Shown here in pieces: positions 25,187 to 34,239 of a stretch of DNA of 64,000 nucleotides. A program made the translations under genes and the position numbers. The stretch lies in the NCBI RefSeq assembly GCF_003129925.1, contig NZ_QFFN01000002.1, positions 1 to 64,000 of the forward strand, in the 5' to 3' direction. Within the stretch, counting starts at the first letter, position 1; each line of letters begins with the position of its first letter. Below the pieces are notes generated by a model. That model had not been told where the DNA came from and did no database searches. It saw only the letters and a list, made by a program, of their open reading frames with translations. This stretch comes from Bifidobacterium catulorum (GTDB lineage Bacteria; Actinomycetota; Actinomycetes; Actinomycetales; Bifidobacteriaceae).

Positions 25187-26041
25187 ATGACGTTCGGACC
25201 CATCCCCGACATCACCCTCGCCGACGGCAACCGCATCCCGCAGATCGGCCTCGGCGTGCTGCGCATCGACGACGAACAGACCACGCCGGTCGTGGAATCG
25301 GCGATCGACGCGGGATACCGGCACATCGACACCGCCGCCGGGTACAACAACGAGGGCGGCGTGGGCAAGGCCCTCGAACACAGTGGCTACGCCACCGGAG
25401 AGAGGCGCAAGGACATCTGGGTGACCACCAAGCTGCGCGACTCCGAACAGGGATATGACTCCGCGCTCAGGGCGTTCGACCGCCAGATCGGACTGCTGCG
25501 CACCGACTACGTGGACATGTACATGATCCACTGGCCCACGCCGTTCGACTGGCGCAGCGACGAGACATGGCACGCGTTCGTGCGTCTGCGCGACGAGGGG
25601 CGCGTGCGCACGCTCGGCGTCTGCAACTTCCTGCCGGAGAACCTCGAACGGCTGCACGGGGAGACCGGCGAATACCCGTCCGTCAACCAGATCGAGCTGC
25701 ATCCCACCTGGCAGCAGCGAGAGGTGGTCGACTACTGCAGGGCGCACGGCATCGCGGTCGAGGCGTATTCGCCGATGGCGCGAGGCGCCGACCTCGACGC
25801 CGGCGACGGCGTGATCGGACGCATCGCGGAAGCCCATGGCGTGAGCCACGCCCAGGTGATCCTCCGCTGGCACATCGAGAACGGCACCATCATCATCCCG
25901 AAGTCCACCCACCGGGAACGGCAGGTCGAGAACGCCTCGCTGTTCGGCTTCGCCCTGACCGCCGAGGAGCATGCCGCCATCGACGCGCTTGACGGTCCCG
26001 TCCGCGCCGGGCACGACCCCCGCACCTTCTCCTACAGCTGA
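25187..26041 (+). CDS. Aldo/keto reductase
   Basis: This 284-residue (beta/alpha)8 NADPH-dependent reductase resembles 2,5-diketo-D-gluconate reductases. It has the family start LADGNRIPQIGLGVLRI, GYRHIDTAAGYNNE with catalytic Asp46/Tyr51, the active-site Lys in WVTTKL, His in MIHWPTP, and the cofactor phosphate loop IIPKSTHRERQVEN. AAGGAG precedes the ATG. It is followed after 2 bp by the HNH nuclease gene. The physiological substrate is unknown. Confidence 0.92.
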   Translation: MTFGPIPDITLADGNRIPQIGLGVLRIDDEQTTPVVESAIDAGYRHIDTAAGYNNEGGVGKALEHSGYATGERRKDIWVTTKLRDSEQGYDSALRAFDRQIGLLRTDYVDMYMIHWPTPFDWRSDETWHAFVRLRDEGRVRTLGVCNFLPENLERLHGETGEYPSVNQIELHPTWQQREVVDYCRAHGIAVEAYSPMARGADLDAGDGVIGRIAEAHGVSHAQVILRWHIENGTIIIPKSTHRERQVENASLFGFALTAEEHAAIDALDGPVRAGHDPRTFSYS

Positions 26042-26043
26042 CC

Positions 26044-26775
26044 ATGGGACGCCGACGCAGGGGGTTCCGCGCGGCCTCGGCGCTGGAACGGTTCCTCGTG
26101 CTGCTGGTGATGGCCGTGGTGGCCGGGGTGACCGCCGGGCTCGTGCTGCCGCAGGTGAGCGAGACCGCGGGCCGGATCACCGGGGAATACGCGGCCACGG
26201 GTGACGCCGCCGCGACCCTGGGTGGATTGTCCGTCGTCGACGGGCGTCGGCCGGCGAGCGTCTACAAGCGCGACGCGTTCGGATTCCGACAGTACGACCC
26301 GGACGGCAACGGCTGCGACTCGCGCAACGACGTGCTCGCCCGGGACCTGAGGAACGTGCGGTATGCGAACGCCGAACGGTGCAAGGTGCAGTCGGGCGTG
26401 CTTCACGACCCCTACACCGGCAGGACCATCGACTTCGTGCGGGGCAGAAGCACCAGCGCCAAGGTGCAGATCGACCATGTGGTCGCCTTGAACAATGCGT
26501 GGAGGTCGGGCGCGGACCGGTGGAATACGAAAAAGCGCTACGAATTCAGCAACGACCCGTACAATCTGCTCGCCGTGGACGGTCCGGCCAACGAGGACAA
26601 GGGCGACGCCGACGCCTCCGTATGGCTTCCGCCGAACGCGGAATACCGGTGCGGCTACGTGGCTCGGCAGATCGGGGTGAAGGCCAGATACGGGCTGAGC
26701 GTCACCAGTGCGGAGAAGCGGGCCATGCTCGGCGTGCTGCACGACTGCCCGGGGCAGGGGATTCCCGAGCGGTAG
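26044..26775 (+). CDS. Exported or membrane-anchored HNH nuclease (DUF1524 type)
   Basis: This 243-residue protein has an N-terminal hydrophobic anchor or signal (FLVLLVMAVVAGVTAGLVLP, about residues 17-36) followed by the GmrSD C-terminal-like HNH domain: the DPYTGRTIDF core, the motif VQIDHVVALNNAW with the metal-binding Asp-His, and the Asn-rich helix FSNDPYNLLAVDGPANEDKG. Similar exported nucleases are common in actinobacteria and are thought to degrade external DNA. The start is 2 nt after the aldo/keto reductase stop, so translation is coupled. The conserved cysteines (GCDS, ERCK, YRCG, HDCP) fit an exported, disulfide-bonded protein. Confidence 0.87.
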   Translation: MGRRRRGFRAASALERFLVLLVMAVVAGVTAGLVLPQVSETAGRITGEYAATGDAAATLGGLSVVDGRRPASVYKRDAFGFRQYDPDGNGCDSRNDVLARDLRNVRYANAERCKVQSGVLHDPYTGRTIDFVRGRSTSAKVQIDHVVALNNAWRSGADRWNTKKRYEFSNDPYNLLAVDGPANEDKGDADASVWLPPNAEYRCGYVARQIGVKARYGLSVTSAEKRAMLGVLHDCPGQGIPER

Positions 26776-26794
26776 GGGTGAGGTGTTTTTTGGG

Positions 26795-26880
26795 GGAGCC
26801 GTCTCGGGGGGAGACTCCCCTCAGTCCGCCTGTGGCGGCCAGCTCCCCTCATGCCTGAGGGGAGCCGAGTGGATGTGTGC
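26795..26880. repeat. CTCCCCTC palindromic repeat element
   Basis: ACTCCCCTCAG, a central stem GTCCGCCTGTGGCGGCC, AGCTCCCCTCA and TGAGGGGAGC follow in order (about 26816-26868). It lies between the HNH nuclease and the manganese transporter genes and may act as terminator. Confidence 0.75.
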
Positions 26881-27000
26881 TGTCGGCGCTTATGCGTCGG
26901 GCTGGTGGTTGATGGGGTGAGGGGAGCCGGTCGGGCGGGGAGGCGCGCATGAAACGCGGGATGATTTCGGCGTGCTATAACAATGGGCGGGAGGCATGGC

Positions 27001-28410
27001 ATGGACGACGACAATTTCACGACACGTACCACGATGCATACCGCGGAACCGCCTGCAAGGCGGACCGCACACGATGACCGGCATCCGGGGGAGACGGGGC
27101 GCATCGACCCCGACGAGGCGCAGGCGCTGGAGGCGAGTGGTCATCCGCACACCGAGCACATGCACAGCGTGCCGAAGCTCGCCGTGCCCCACACCGGCGC
27201 CAAATCCAAGCTCAGCGCGCTGCTCGGCCCCGCCTTCGTGGCCGCCGTCGCCTACGTGGACCCGGGCAACGTGGCCGCGAACATCACATCGGGCGCACGG
27301 TACGGCTTCCTGCTCGTTTGGGTGCTGGTCATGGCCAACGCCATGAGCGTGCTCATCCAATACCAGTCCGCCAAGCTCGGCATCGTCACCGGCCAGTCGC
27401 TGCCCGCGCTGCTCGGCAACCGCATGAACCCGGGCGGCCGTCTGCTGTTCTTCGCCCAGGCCGAGGTCATCGCCATCGCCACCGATCTGGCCGAGGTCAT
27501 CGGCGGCTCCATCGCGCTGAACCTGCTGTTCGGGCTGCCGCTGTTCGTCGGCGGCTGCATCATCGGCGCCATATCGACGGTGCTGTTGCGCTTCCAGGGC
27601 GGGCACACCCAGCGTACGTTCGAGAAGCTGATCATCGCCCTGCTGCTCGTCATCACCTTCGGCTTCATCGCCGGCCTGTTCGTCGCACCGCCCGACCCGG
27701 CGCAGGTCCTCGGCGGCCTCGTTCCGCACTTCACCACCACCGATTCCGTGCTCATGGCCAGCTCCATGCTCGGCGCCACGGTCATGCCCCACGCCATCTA
27801 CCTGCATTCCACGCTGGTCAACGACCACTTCGACGGCAGCACCGTCCGCCCCGGCATCAAGCGCGAGCTGTTCGCCGCCAAGATCGACGTCATCTGGGCG
27901 CTGCTGCTCGCCGGCACCGTGAACCTGGCGCTGCTGCTGCTCGCCGCCAGCGCCCTGCACGGTATGCCCGACACCGACACCATCGAAGGCGCGCAGCACG
28001 CCGTGGTCCATGTGCTCGGGCCGGTCATCGGCACCATATTCTCCATCGGGCTGCTCGCATCCAGCCTGTCGAGCACGTCGGTCGGCACCTACGCCGGCCA
28101 GGAGATCATGCACGGCCTGCTGCACGTCGACGCGCCGATGTGGGCATGCCGCATCATCACGCTCGTGCCCGCGCTCGTCATCCTCTGGTTCAGCTCCAAC
28201 CCCACGTTCGCCCTGGTCATCGGCCAGGTGGTGCTCTCCATCGGCATACCGTTCGCCATCATCCCGCTGATGCGCTATACGCATGACCGCACGCTCATGG
28301 GCGAGTGGGCCGACGGCATCGTCAAGCACGTCGTCTTCATCCTCGTGGCCGTGCTGATCATCGCCCTCAACGTGGTGCTTGTCGCGCTGACGTTCATGGG
28401 ACGTTCATAA
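27001..28410 (+). CDS. mntH: NRAMP-family manganese/iron transporter
   Basis: This 469-residue proton-coupled divalent-metal importer has eleven hydrophobic segments after a polar N-terminal tail of about 65 residues. The metal-binding TM1 motif is AYVDPGNVAANITSGA (Asp-Pro-Gly-Asn), and the TM6 motif is MLGATVMPHAIYLHS with the Met-Pro-His core. I chose ATG 27001, which sits 6 nt after GGGAGG; the ATG at 26983 overlaps a TATAAC box and lacks such a signal. The gene stands alone, 44 bp before senX3. Confidence 0.93.
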   Translation: MDDDNFTTRTTMHTAEPPARRTAHDDRHPGETGRIDPDEAQALEASGHPHTEHMHSVPKLAVPHTGAKSKLSALLGPAFVAAVAYVDPGNVAANITSGARYGFLLVWVLVMANAMSVLIQYQSAKLGIVTGQSLPALLGNRMNPGGRLLFFAQAEVIAIATDLAEVIGGSIALNLLFGLPLFVGGCIIGAISTVLLRFQGGHTQRTFEKLIIALLLVITFGFIAGLFVAPPDPAQVLGGLVPHFTTTDSVLMASSMLGATVMPHAIYLHSTLVNDHFDGSTVRPGIKRELFAAKIDVIWALLLAGTVNLALLLLAASALHGMPDTDTIEGAQHAVVHVLGPVIGTIFSIGLLASSLSSTSVGTYAGQEIMHGLLHVDAPMWACRIITLVPALVILWFSSNPTFALVIGQVVLSIGIPFAIIPLMRYTHDRTLMGEWADGIVKHVVFILVAVLIIALNVVLVALTFMGRS

Positions 28411-28454
28411 TCCCCGCCGCGGAGGCGGTCGGACGGTGTTGTATCGTGGGCATC

Positions 28455-29798
28455 ATGTCCATGTCTTACGCATCCGTCATCGTCCTCGTCATTCTGGTGG
28501 CCATATCCGGCCTGCTCATCCGGCGCGCCTACCGCAGCGGCGTGGACGTCGGTTCCGCGCAGGCCGAACGGCGCCTCGCCGACACGCTCGACAAGCACGC
28601 CTCCACCGTGTTCGGCAGTGGCGTCTCCGCTCAGGAGGCCGCCCACAACCTGCTCGACGTCATGCGCAGCGCCGTCATCCTCACCGACGGGCTCGGCAGG
28701 ACACGGTACGTGAGCCCTCTGGCCGAACGGCTCGACGTGGTCGTCGACGGCCATCTCGAATCCAGCGAGATTCGGGACATGCTCAACCAGGTGGTCGTCG
28801 ACGGCAAGGTCCGCGACCGCGAGATCGAGATGAACATGGAGGCGGAATCGGGCCGCATCACCGAACGAGAGCCCGTCCACCTGCGGGCGCGCATCGGCCG
28901 CATCGCCGATATCGCCGTGCTCGGCGCCTCGGACCCGGACGACATGTCCACCTCGGGCGGCGCCGACCAGCTGTACGCGGTCTTCCTTGAGGACATCAGC
29001 GAGCAACGCAACTTCGAACGCATGCGACGGGACTTCGTCACCAACGTCTCCCACGAGCTGAAGACGCCTGCCGGTGCCATATCCCTGCTGGCGGAGACCG
29101 TGTCCGACGCCGCCGACGATCCCGACGCCGTACGCTACTTCTCCGGCCGCATTTCCAAGGAGTCCGCGCGCCTGACGGAGCTCGTGCAGAAGCTCATCGC
29201 CCTGCAGAAGGTGCAGGACGACGACGGCCTCTCCGCCGTCGACTCAAAGCCGGTCGATGTGCTTCGCGTCGTGCGCGAGGCGCTGGACGAGAACAAGGTG
29301 CAGGCCGACGCGGCGAACATCGAACTGCGCATGTACGTGGGCGACGACACCGTCGGCGTCATCACGACGGACGGCGTCGCCGACGACGCGCCGACCCCGT
29401 CGGAGGGAGCCGCCAAGGTCGTGGTCAACGGCGACGCCGACTCCATCAAGACGGCCGTCAAGAATCTTGTGGAGAACGCCATCCATTATTCGCCCAAGGG
29501 CACGCATGTCGGCGTGAGCGTCAAGCAGGACGACGACGATGTGCGCATCCGCGTGATCGACCAGGGCATCGGCATCCCCGCCGAGGCGCAGAGCCGCATC
29601 TTCGAACGCTTCTACCGCGTGGACCCGGCGCGCTCGCGCGCAACTGGCGGCACCGGTCTCGGCCTGTCGATCACCAAGCACATCGTGCAGGAGGCCGGTG
29701 GCACCATATCCGTGTGGTCGCGGCCGGGGGAGGGCAGCACGTTCACCATCCGCCTGCCCAAGGCGGAACGATCGAATACGTCAAAAAATCAGTCATGA
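28455..29798 (+). CDS. senX3: Sensor histidine kinase of the phosphate two-component system
   Basis: This 447-residue kinase has one N-terminal membrane helix (residues 5-22), a PAS-like sensor region (about 50-185), a HisKA domain with the phospho-accepting His200 (NVSHELKTP), and an ATPase domain with N-box NAIHYSP, G1 DQGIGIP, F-box IFERFYR and G2 GTGLGLSI. This matches SenX3/PhoR of actinobacteria. The ATG lies 7 nt after TATCGT (28442-28447) without a ribosome binding site, so the mRNA is probably leaderless. The response regulator gene follows after 105 bp, and pstSCAB is next. Confidence 0.9.
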   Translation: MSMSYASVIVLVILVAISGLLIRRAYRSGVDVGSAQAERRLADTLDKHASTVFGSGVSAQEAAHNLLDVMRSAVILTDGLGRTRYVSPLAERLDVVVDGHLESSEIRDMLNQVVVDGKVRDREIEMNMEAESGRITEREPVHLRARIGRIADIAVLGASDPDDMSTSGGADQLYAVFLEDISEQRNFERMRRDFVTNVSHELKTPAGAISLLAETVSDAADDPDAVRYFSGRISKESARLTELVQKLIALQKVQDDDGLSAVDSKPVDVLRVVREALDENKVQADAANIELRMYVGDDTVGVITTDGVADDAPTPSEGAAKVVVNGDADSIKTAVKNLVENAIHYSPKGTHVGVSVKQDDDDVRIRVIDQGIGIPAEAQSRIFERFYRVDPARSRATGGTGLGLSITKHIVQEAGGTISVWSRPGEGSTFTIRLPKAERSNTSKNQS

Positions 29799-29903
29799 TT
29801 AACCGTCCCGTAAGACATGGGTCTAATATGGGTATGTCTGTGTAAGGGCGGTGCGATCCGCCGGCCTGTGTAAGTAGCAAGAAGCAAGGGGAAGTCAACG
29901 CAT

Positions 29904-30608
29904 ATGACGCGCATACTGATCGTCGAAGATGAGGAATCCTACCGTGAGCCGCTGGTGTATCAGTTCACGCATGAGGGCTATGACGTGATCGCCGCGGCCA
30001 CCGGCGAGGAGGGGCTGGAGCTGTTCACCAAGGGTGGTGTGGACCTGGTGCTGCTCGACCTCATGCTTCCCGGTCTGGACGGCACCTCGCTGTGCCGCCG
30101 CATCCGTGAGCAGAGCCGCGTGCCGATCATCATGCTCACCGCCAAGAGCTCGGAGATCGACAAGGTCGTGGGGTTGGAGATCGGCGCCGACGATTATGTG
30201 ACCAAGCCGTATTCCTTCCGTGAGCTGCTGGCCCGCGTGCGTGCCGTGCTGCGCCGCAACCAGTCCGCCGCGGTCTCCGGCGACGCCGCCAGCGAGGATC
30301 TGCCGCTGGTCTGCGGGCCAATCTGCATGCAGGTGGGCCAGCATTCGGTCACCGTACACGGCGAGACCGTGTTCTTCCCGCTCAAGGAGTTCGAGCTGCT
30401 CGAATACCTTATGCAGAACAAGGGCCGCGTGCTCACCCGCCATCAGCTCATCGACCGCGTGTGGGGGTCCGATTACGTCGGCGACACGAAGACGCTCGAT
30501 GTGCATATCAAGCGCGTGCGGTCGAAGATCGAGGAGGATCCCGCTCACCCGCATTACATCACCACGGTTCGCGGTCTCGGCTACAAGATCGACGAGCCGT
30601 CGGAGTGA
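29904..30608 (+). CDS. regX3: Response regulator of the phosphate two-component system
   Basis: This 234-residue OmpR/PhoB-type regulator has a receiver domain (residues 1-115) with phospho-acceptor Asp52 (LLDLMLPG), the conserved MLTAKS Thr and KPYSF Lys, and a winged-helix domain (about 130-230) ending with TVRGLGYKID. Phosphorylated RegX3 activates phosphate-uptake genes in actinobacteria. AAGGGGAAG lies upstream. A terminator at 30687 separates it from pstS, which has its own PHO-box-like site. Confidence 0.93.
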   Translation: MTRILIVEDEESYREPLVYQFTHEGYDVIAAATGEEGLELFTKGGVDLVLLDLMLPGLDGTSLCRRIREQSRVPIIMLTAKSSEIDKVVGLEIGADDYVTKPYSFRELLARVRAVLRRNQSAAVSGDAASEDLPLVCGPICMQVGQHSVTVHGETVFFPLKEFELLEYLMQNKGRVLTRHQLIDRVWGSDYVGDTKTLDVHIKRVRSKIEEDPAHPHYITTVRGLGYKIDEPSE

Positions 30609-30686
30609 CGTTGGCGGACGTCGTGTAGACGGCGTTCCAACCAATGAACAAAGTACGTAGTTTTTGATTTTTCCATTGATGTAACT

Positions 30687-30721
30687 ACGCGCCGGCCTTA
30701 GGGCACGGCGCGTATTTTTTT
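30687..30721 (+). terminator. Terminator after regX3
   Basis: ACGCGCCG (30687-30694) pairs with CGGCGCGT (30706-30713) and is followed by ATTTTTTT. This is a textbook intrinsic terminator in the 395-bp gap before pstS. Confidence 0.9.
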
Positions 30722-30835
30722 ATCGGATCACAGGGATGCGGCTCGTCGGGAATCTTAGTGTTTGCAAGGATTTGCCGGCACTTGTCCGATTACATCCGTG
30801 GGTGGACGAAACCTACAAAACAGATATCAGCACAA

Positions 30836-30857
30836 GTTCACTGACTGTTTACCGATT
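30836..30857 (+). promoter_or_regulatory. PHO-box-like direct repeat upstream of pstS
   Basis: GTTCACTGACT and GTTTACCGATT are two adjacent 11-bp direct units that fit the actinobacterial PHO box pattern (11-bp repeats starting GTTCAC). They end 27 bp before a possible -10 TAATCT (30885-30890). A second dyad GGTTTC/GAAACC lies at 30860-30879. Binding by RegX3 is the natural prediction. Confidence 0.7.
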
Positions 30858-31003
30858 TTGGTTTCCGGACCCCGAAACCATCAATAATCTTAAATTGTCA
30901 TAACAAAGCACGTCAGCCATGTACCGGTTTCAGTACAGCTCAGAGGAAGGCGTGCAGCGGGTCCGGACCTGCCGGGCACGTGACAGATAAGAGGGAAATA
31001 GTT

Positions 31004-32140
31004 ATGCGAAAGAATCTTCTGCTTCGCTCCATGGCTGTTGTTTCCGGCCTGGCGATGATGGTTTCTCTGGCCGCCTGCGGCGACAACGCCTCCAGCAACG
31101 GCTCCTCCAGCTCCAGCTCCAACGCCTCCGGCGCCCAGCTGAGCGGCGAGTTCTCCGGTGCCGGCGCCTCCTCCCAGAAGAGCGCCGTCGACGCCTGGAT
31201 CGCCGGCTTCAACGGCCAGCAGCCGAACGCCAAGATTGCCTACGATCCGTCCGGTTCCGGCGCTGGTGTGACCAACTTCCTGAACGGTGCCGCCGTGTGG
31301 GCCGGCTCCGACGCCCCGCTTGAGGCCGATCAGGTCGAGCAGTCCAAGAGCGTGTGCGAAGGCAAGACCGCCTTCGACGTGCCGGTCTACATCTCCCCGA
31401 TCGCCATCGTCTACAACCTGAAGTCCGCCGGCCTCAACGGCGCCGACAAGCACATCAACCTCGACGCCCCGACCATCGCCAAGATCTTCGACGGCAAGAT
31501 CACCAAGTGGAACGACAAGGCCATCGCCGACCAGAACCCTGATGTCAAGCTTCCTTCCACCGACATCACCGTCGTGCACCGCTCCGATAAGTCCGGCACC
31601 ACCAAGAACTTCCTGAGCTACGTCAAGGACGCCGCCGGCGACGCCAACTGGAAGTACGAGGTCGGCGAGAACTGGCCGAACAACGTCGGTCAGGGCGGCA
31701 AGGGCACCTCCGGCGTGATTTCCACCGTGACCCAGGCCGAAGGCACCATCGGCTACGCCGACGCTTCCCAGGCCGGCGACCTCGGCACCGTGGCCGTCAA
31801 GGTCGGCGAGAAGTACGTGCCGTACTCGGCCGAAGCCGCCGCCAAGGTCGTTGACGCCTCCCCGCAGGACGAGGAAGCCAAGGGCGACAACCGCGTGGTC
31901 ATCAAGCTCGACCACAAGACCACCGAGGACGGCGCCTACCCGGTCGTGCTCGTCTCCTACGACATCGTCTGCCCTGCCTACAAGGACGCCAACAAGGCTG
32001 AGTTCGCCAAGCAGTGGCTCACCTACGTGGTGAGCAAGGACGGCCAGCAGACCGCCGCCGACACCGCCGGCTCCGCCCCGATGTCCGACACCCTGCGCGC
32101 GAAGGTCACCAAGTCCATCGACGCAATCCAGACCAAGTAA
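31004..32140 (+). CDS. pstS: Phosphate-binding lipoprotein of the Pst transporter
   Basis: This 378-residue extracytoplasmic binding protein has a lipoprotein signal with lipobox LAAC (Cys25), a Ser/Asn-rich spacer, and the PstS phosphate-contact blocks GAGASSQKSAVDAW, YDPSGSGAGVTNF, GSDAPL and VVHRSDKSGTTKNFLSY. The ATG at 31004 follows GAGGGAAA; an ATG eight codons upstream has a less suitable context. The PHO-box-like repeat upstream suggests induction by phosphate starvation. An intercistronic hairpin separates it from pstC. Confidence 0.95.
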   Translation: MRKNLLLRSMAVVSGLAMMVSLAACGDNASSNGSSSSSSNASGAQLSGEFSGAGASSQKSAVDAWIAGFNGQQPNAKIAYDPSGSGAGVTNFLNGAAVWAGSDAPLEADQVEQSKSVCEGKTAFDVPVYISPIAIVYNLKSAGLNGADKHINLDAPTIAKIFDGKITKWNDKAIADQNPDVKLPSTDITVVHRSDKSGTTKNFLSYVKDAAGDANWKYEVGENWPNNVGQGGKGTSGVISTVTQAEGTIGYADASQAGDLGTVAVKVGEKYVPYSAEAAAKVVDASPQDEEAKGDNRVVIKLDHKTTEDGAYPVVLVSYDIVCPAYKDANKAEFAKQWLTYVVSKDGQQTAADTAGSAPMSDTLRAKVTKSIDAIQTK

Positions 32141-32156
32141 CAAACTCGAACGTGGT

Positions 32157-32219
32157 GCGTCCCGCTCGCTTCCTACGCAATATCGCGACAAAGCGGTCGC
32201 GTGGAAGTGACCGGGACGC
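32157..32219 (+). other. Branched hairpin between pstS and pstC
   Basis: GCGTCCCG pairs with CGGGACGC (32157-32164 with 32212-32219); CTTCC pairs with GGAAG and CGCGAC with GTCGCG inside. There is no T-run. It may protect the pstS message or lower read-through, giving more binding protein than permease. Confidence 0.6.
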
Positions 32220-32254
32220 TCTCATGTGAGTAACACAAATCGAAGGAGAATGAG

Positions 32255-33214
32255 GTGACTTCTCAAACGAAGTCGGCATCCGCGGAGCCCGTCAGCGACG
32301 GCAAAACGGCCGACAAAGTGTTCAAGGGAGTGGCCTACGCCTGCGGCATCCTGATTCTTGTCGCACTCGCGGCCGTGTTCATCTTCCTGTTCGTCAAGGC
32401 CATGCCGCTGCTCGTCGGCGATAAGGCCGCCAACCAGGCCACCATCGAGGGCTTCTCCGGTGGCGCCGCCCATAACTTCTGGCAGTACGTGCTTCCGCTG
32501 GTCTTCGGAACCATTCTGGTTTCCGCGCTGGCCCTGATCATCGCCTTCTTCATCGCGGTGGGCATCGCACTGTTCATTTCCCACTACGCATCCCCGAAGC
32601 TTTCCTCCGTCCTGAGCGCCGTCATCGACCTGCTCGCCGCCATCCCCTCCGTCATCTACGGTCTGTGGGGCGGTCTGGTCCTCGTGCCGCACATCTACGG
32701 CGTGTGGGCCTGGTTCGCCAAGTACCTCGGATGGACGTACATCTTCCAGGGTCCGGCCTCCAACCCGCCGCGCACCGTCGCCACGGTCGCCGTGGTGCTG
32801 GCCGTCATGATCCTGCCGATCATCACCTCGGTTTCGCGTGATATCTTCCAGCAGACGCCGAACCTCCAGCAGGAGGCCGCCCTTGCACTCGGCGCCACCA
32901 AGTGGGAGATGATCAAGCTCGCCGTCATCCCGTTCGGCAAGTCCGGCGTCATCTCCGCCTCCATGCTCGGCCTCGGCCGTGCACTCGGCGAGACGATGGC
33001 CGTCCTCATGATTCTGTCCCCGGGTATGCTTTACAGCTTCAAGCTGCTCCAGGCATCCCAGAGCCAGACCATCGCAGCAAACATCGCAGCGCAGTTCCCC
33101 GAGGCCAACAACCTCGGTGTGAGCACCCTGATCGCCACCGGTCTCGTGCTGTTCGTCATCACGTTCCTCGTGAACTACGCCGCACGCAAGATCACGGATA
33201 GGAAGGACGCCTGA
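32255..33214 (+). CDS. pstC: Phosphate ABC transporter permease PstC
   Basis: This 319-residue membrane protein has six transmembrane segments and the ABC permease EAA-type loop (QEAALALGATKWEMIKLAVIPFGKSG, about residues 208-233). The early segment contains the long periplasmic loop typical of PstC. The GTG start is preceded by AAGGAG. Its TGA overlaps the ATG of pstA by one base, so the two permeases are translationally coupled. Confidence 0.95.
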   Translation: MTSQTKSASAEPVSDGKTADKVFKGVAYACGILILVALAAVFIFLFVKAMPLLVGDKAANQATIEGFSGGAAHNFWQYVLPLVFGTILVSALALIIAFFIAVGIALFISHYASPKLSSVLSAVIDLLAAIPSVIYGLWGGLVLVPHIYGVWAWFAKYLGWTYIFQGPASNPPRTVATVAVVLAVMILPIITSVSRDIFQQTPNLQQEAALALGATKWEMIKLAVIPFGKSGVISASMLGLGRALGETMAVLMILSPGMLYSFKLLQASQSQTIAANIAAQFPEANNLGVSTLIATGLVLFVITFLVNYAARKITDRKDA

Positions 33215-34206
33215 TGACTTCCGCAGCAGCAACCCCTGAGTTCAAGCGCGGCCCGCAGCCGGACTTCGACAAGTTCGCCCCCAGCCGCTCCTACAACCAG
33301 ATGCGCAAGTACAAGGATCTCGCCATGCGGATCCTCATCTACATCGCGTTCCTGATTGCCCTCATCCCGCTGGTCTCCGTCCTGTGGACCTGCCTCGCCG
33401 ATGGCTACAAGCGCCTGACGCCCTACTTCCTGAGCCACAACATGGTCGGCGTCATCGGCGGTATGTACCCGTACGGCGGCATCCTCCACGCCATCATCGG
33501 CACCGTGGAGATCACGCTCGGCGCCATGGTCATCTCCATCCCGATCGGCCTTATGTGCGCCGTGTATCTCGTCGAATACGCGCAGAAGGGCGCCCTCGCC
33601 AAGACCATCTCCCTGCTGGTCGACGTGATGAGCGGTATTCCTTCCATCGTCGCCGGTCTGTTCGCCTTCTCGCTGTTCACCATGGCGTTCGGCCCCGACA
33701 CCATCAACGGCTTCGTCGGTTCCGTGGCCCTCTCCCTGCTGATGATCCCGACCGTGGTCAAGACCAGCGAGGAGATGCTGAAGATCGTTCCCAACGACCT
33801 TCGTGAATGCTCCTACGCCCTCGGCGTGACCAAGCAGCGCACCATCACCAAGATCGTGCTCCGCACGGCCCTGCCCGGCATCGTGTCCGGCGCCATCCTC
33901 GCCATCGCGCGAGTCATCGGCGAGACCGCCCCGCTGCTCATCGCGTCCGGCTTCATCGCGAACACGAACGTCAACCTGTTCAGCGGCCGAATGACCACCC
34001 TGCCTGTGTACGTCTACAACGAATACTCCCAGGGTCAGGCCACCTGCTCGGCCAAGGCCCTCACGCTGAACCCGCCGTGCCTTCCCGGCATCCGTATGGA
34101 ACGCGCCTGGGCCGCCGCCCTCGTGCTGATTATCATCGTGCTCCTGCTGAACATCATCGGCCGCATCGTCGCCAAGGTGTTCGCCATCAAGGGCACCCAG
34201 AAGTAA
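33214..34206 (+). CDS. pstA: Phosphate ABC transporter permease PstA
   Basis: This 330-residue protein has six membrane segments and the permease loop ECSYALGVTKQRTITKIVLRTALPG (about residues 198-222) that contacts the ATPase. It forms the channel with PstC. The ATG overlaps the pstC stop (ATGA). The N-terminal 30 residues are polar and lie in the cytoplasm. Confidence 0.95.
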   Translation: MTSAAATPEFKRGPQPDFDKFAPSRSYNQMRKYKDLAMRILIYIAFLIALIPLVSVLWTCLADGYKRLTPYFLSHNMVGVIGGMYPYGGILHAIIGTVEITLGAMVISIPIGLMCAVYLVEYAQKGALAKTISLLVDVMSGIPSIVAGLFAFSLFTMAFGPDTINGFVGSVALSLLMIPTVVKTSEEMLKIVPNDLRECSYALGVTKQRTITKIVLRTALPGIVSGAILAIARVIGETAPLLIASGFIANTNVNLFSGRMTTLPVYVYNEYSQGQATCSAKALTLNPPCLPGIRMERAWAAALVLIIIVLLLNIIGRIVAKVFAIKGTQK

Positions 34207-34239
34207 TCGCCGTAATTCGGAAAACATAAGGAAAAGAAC

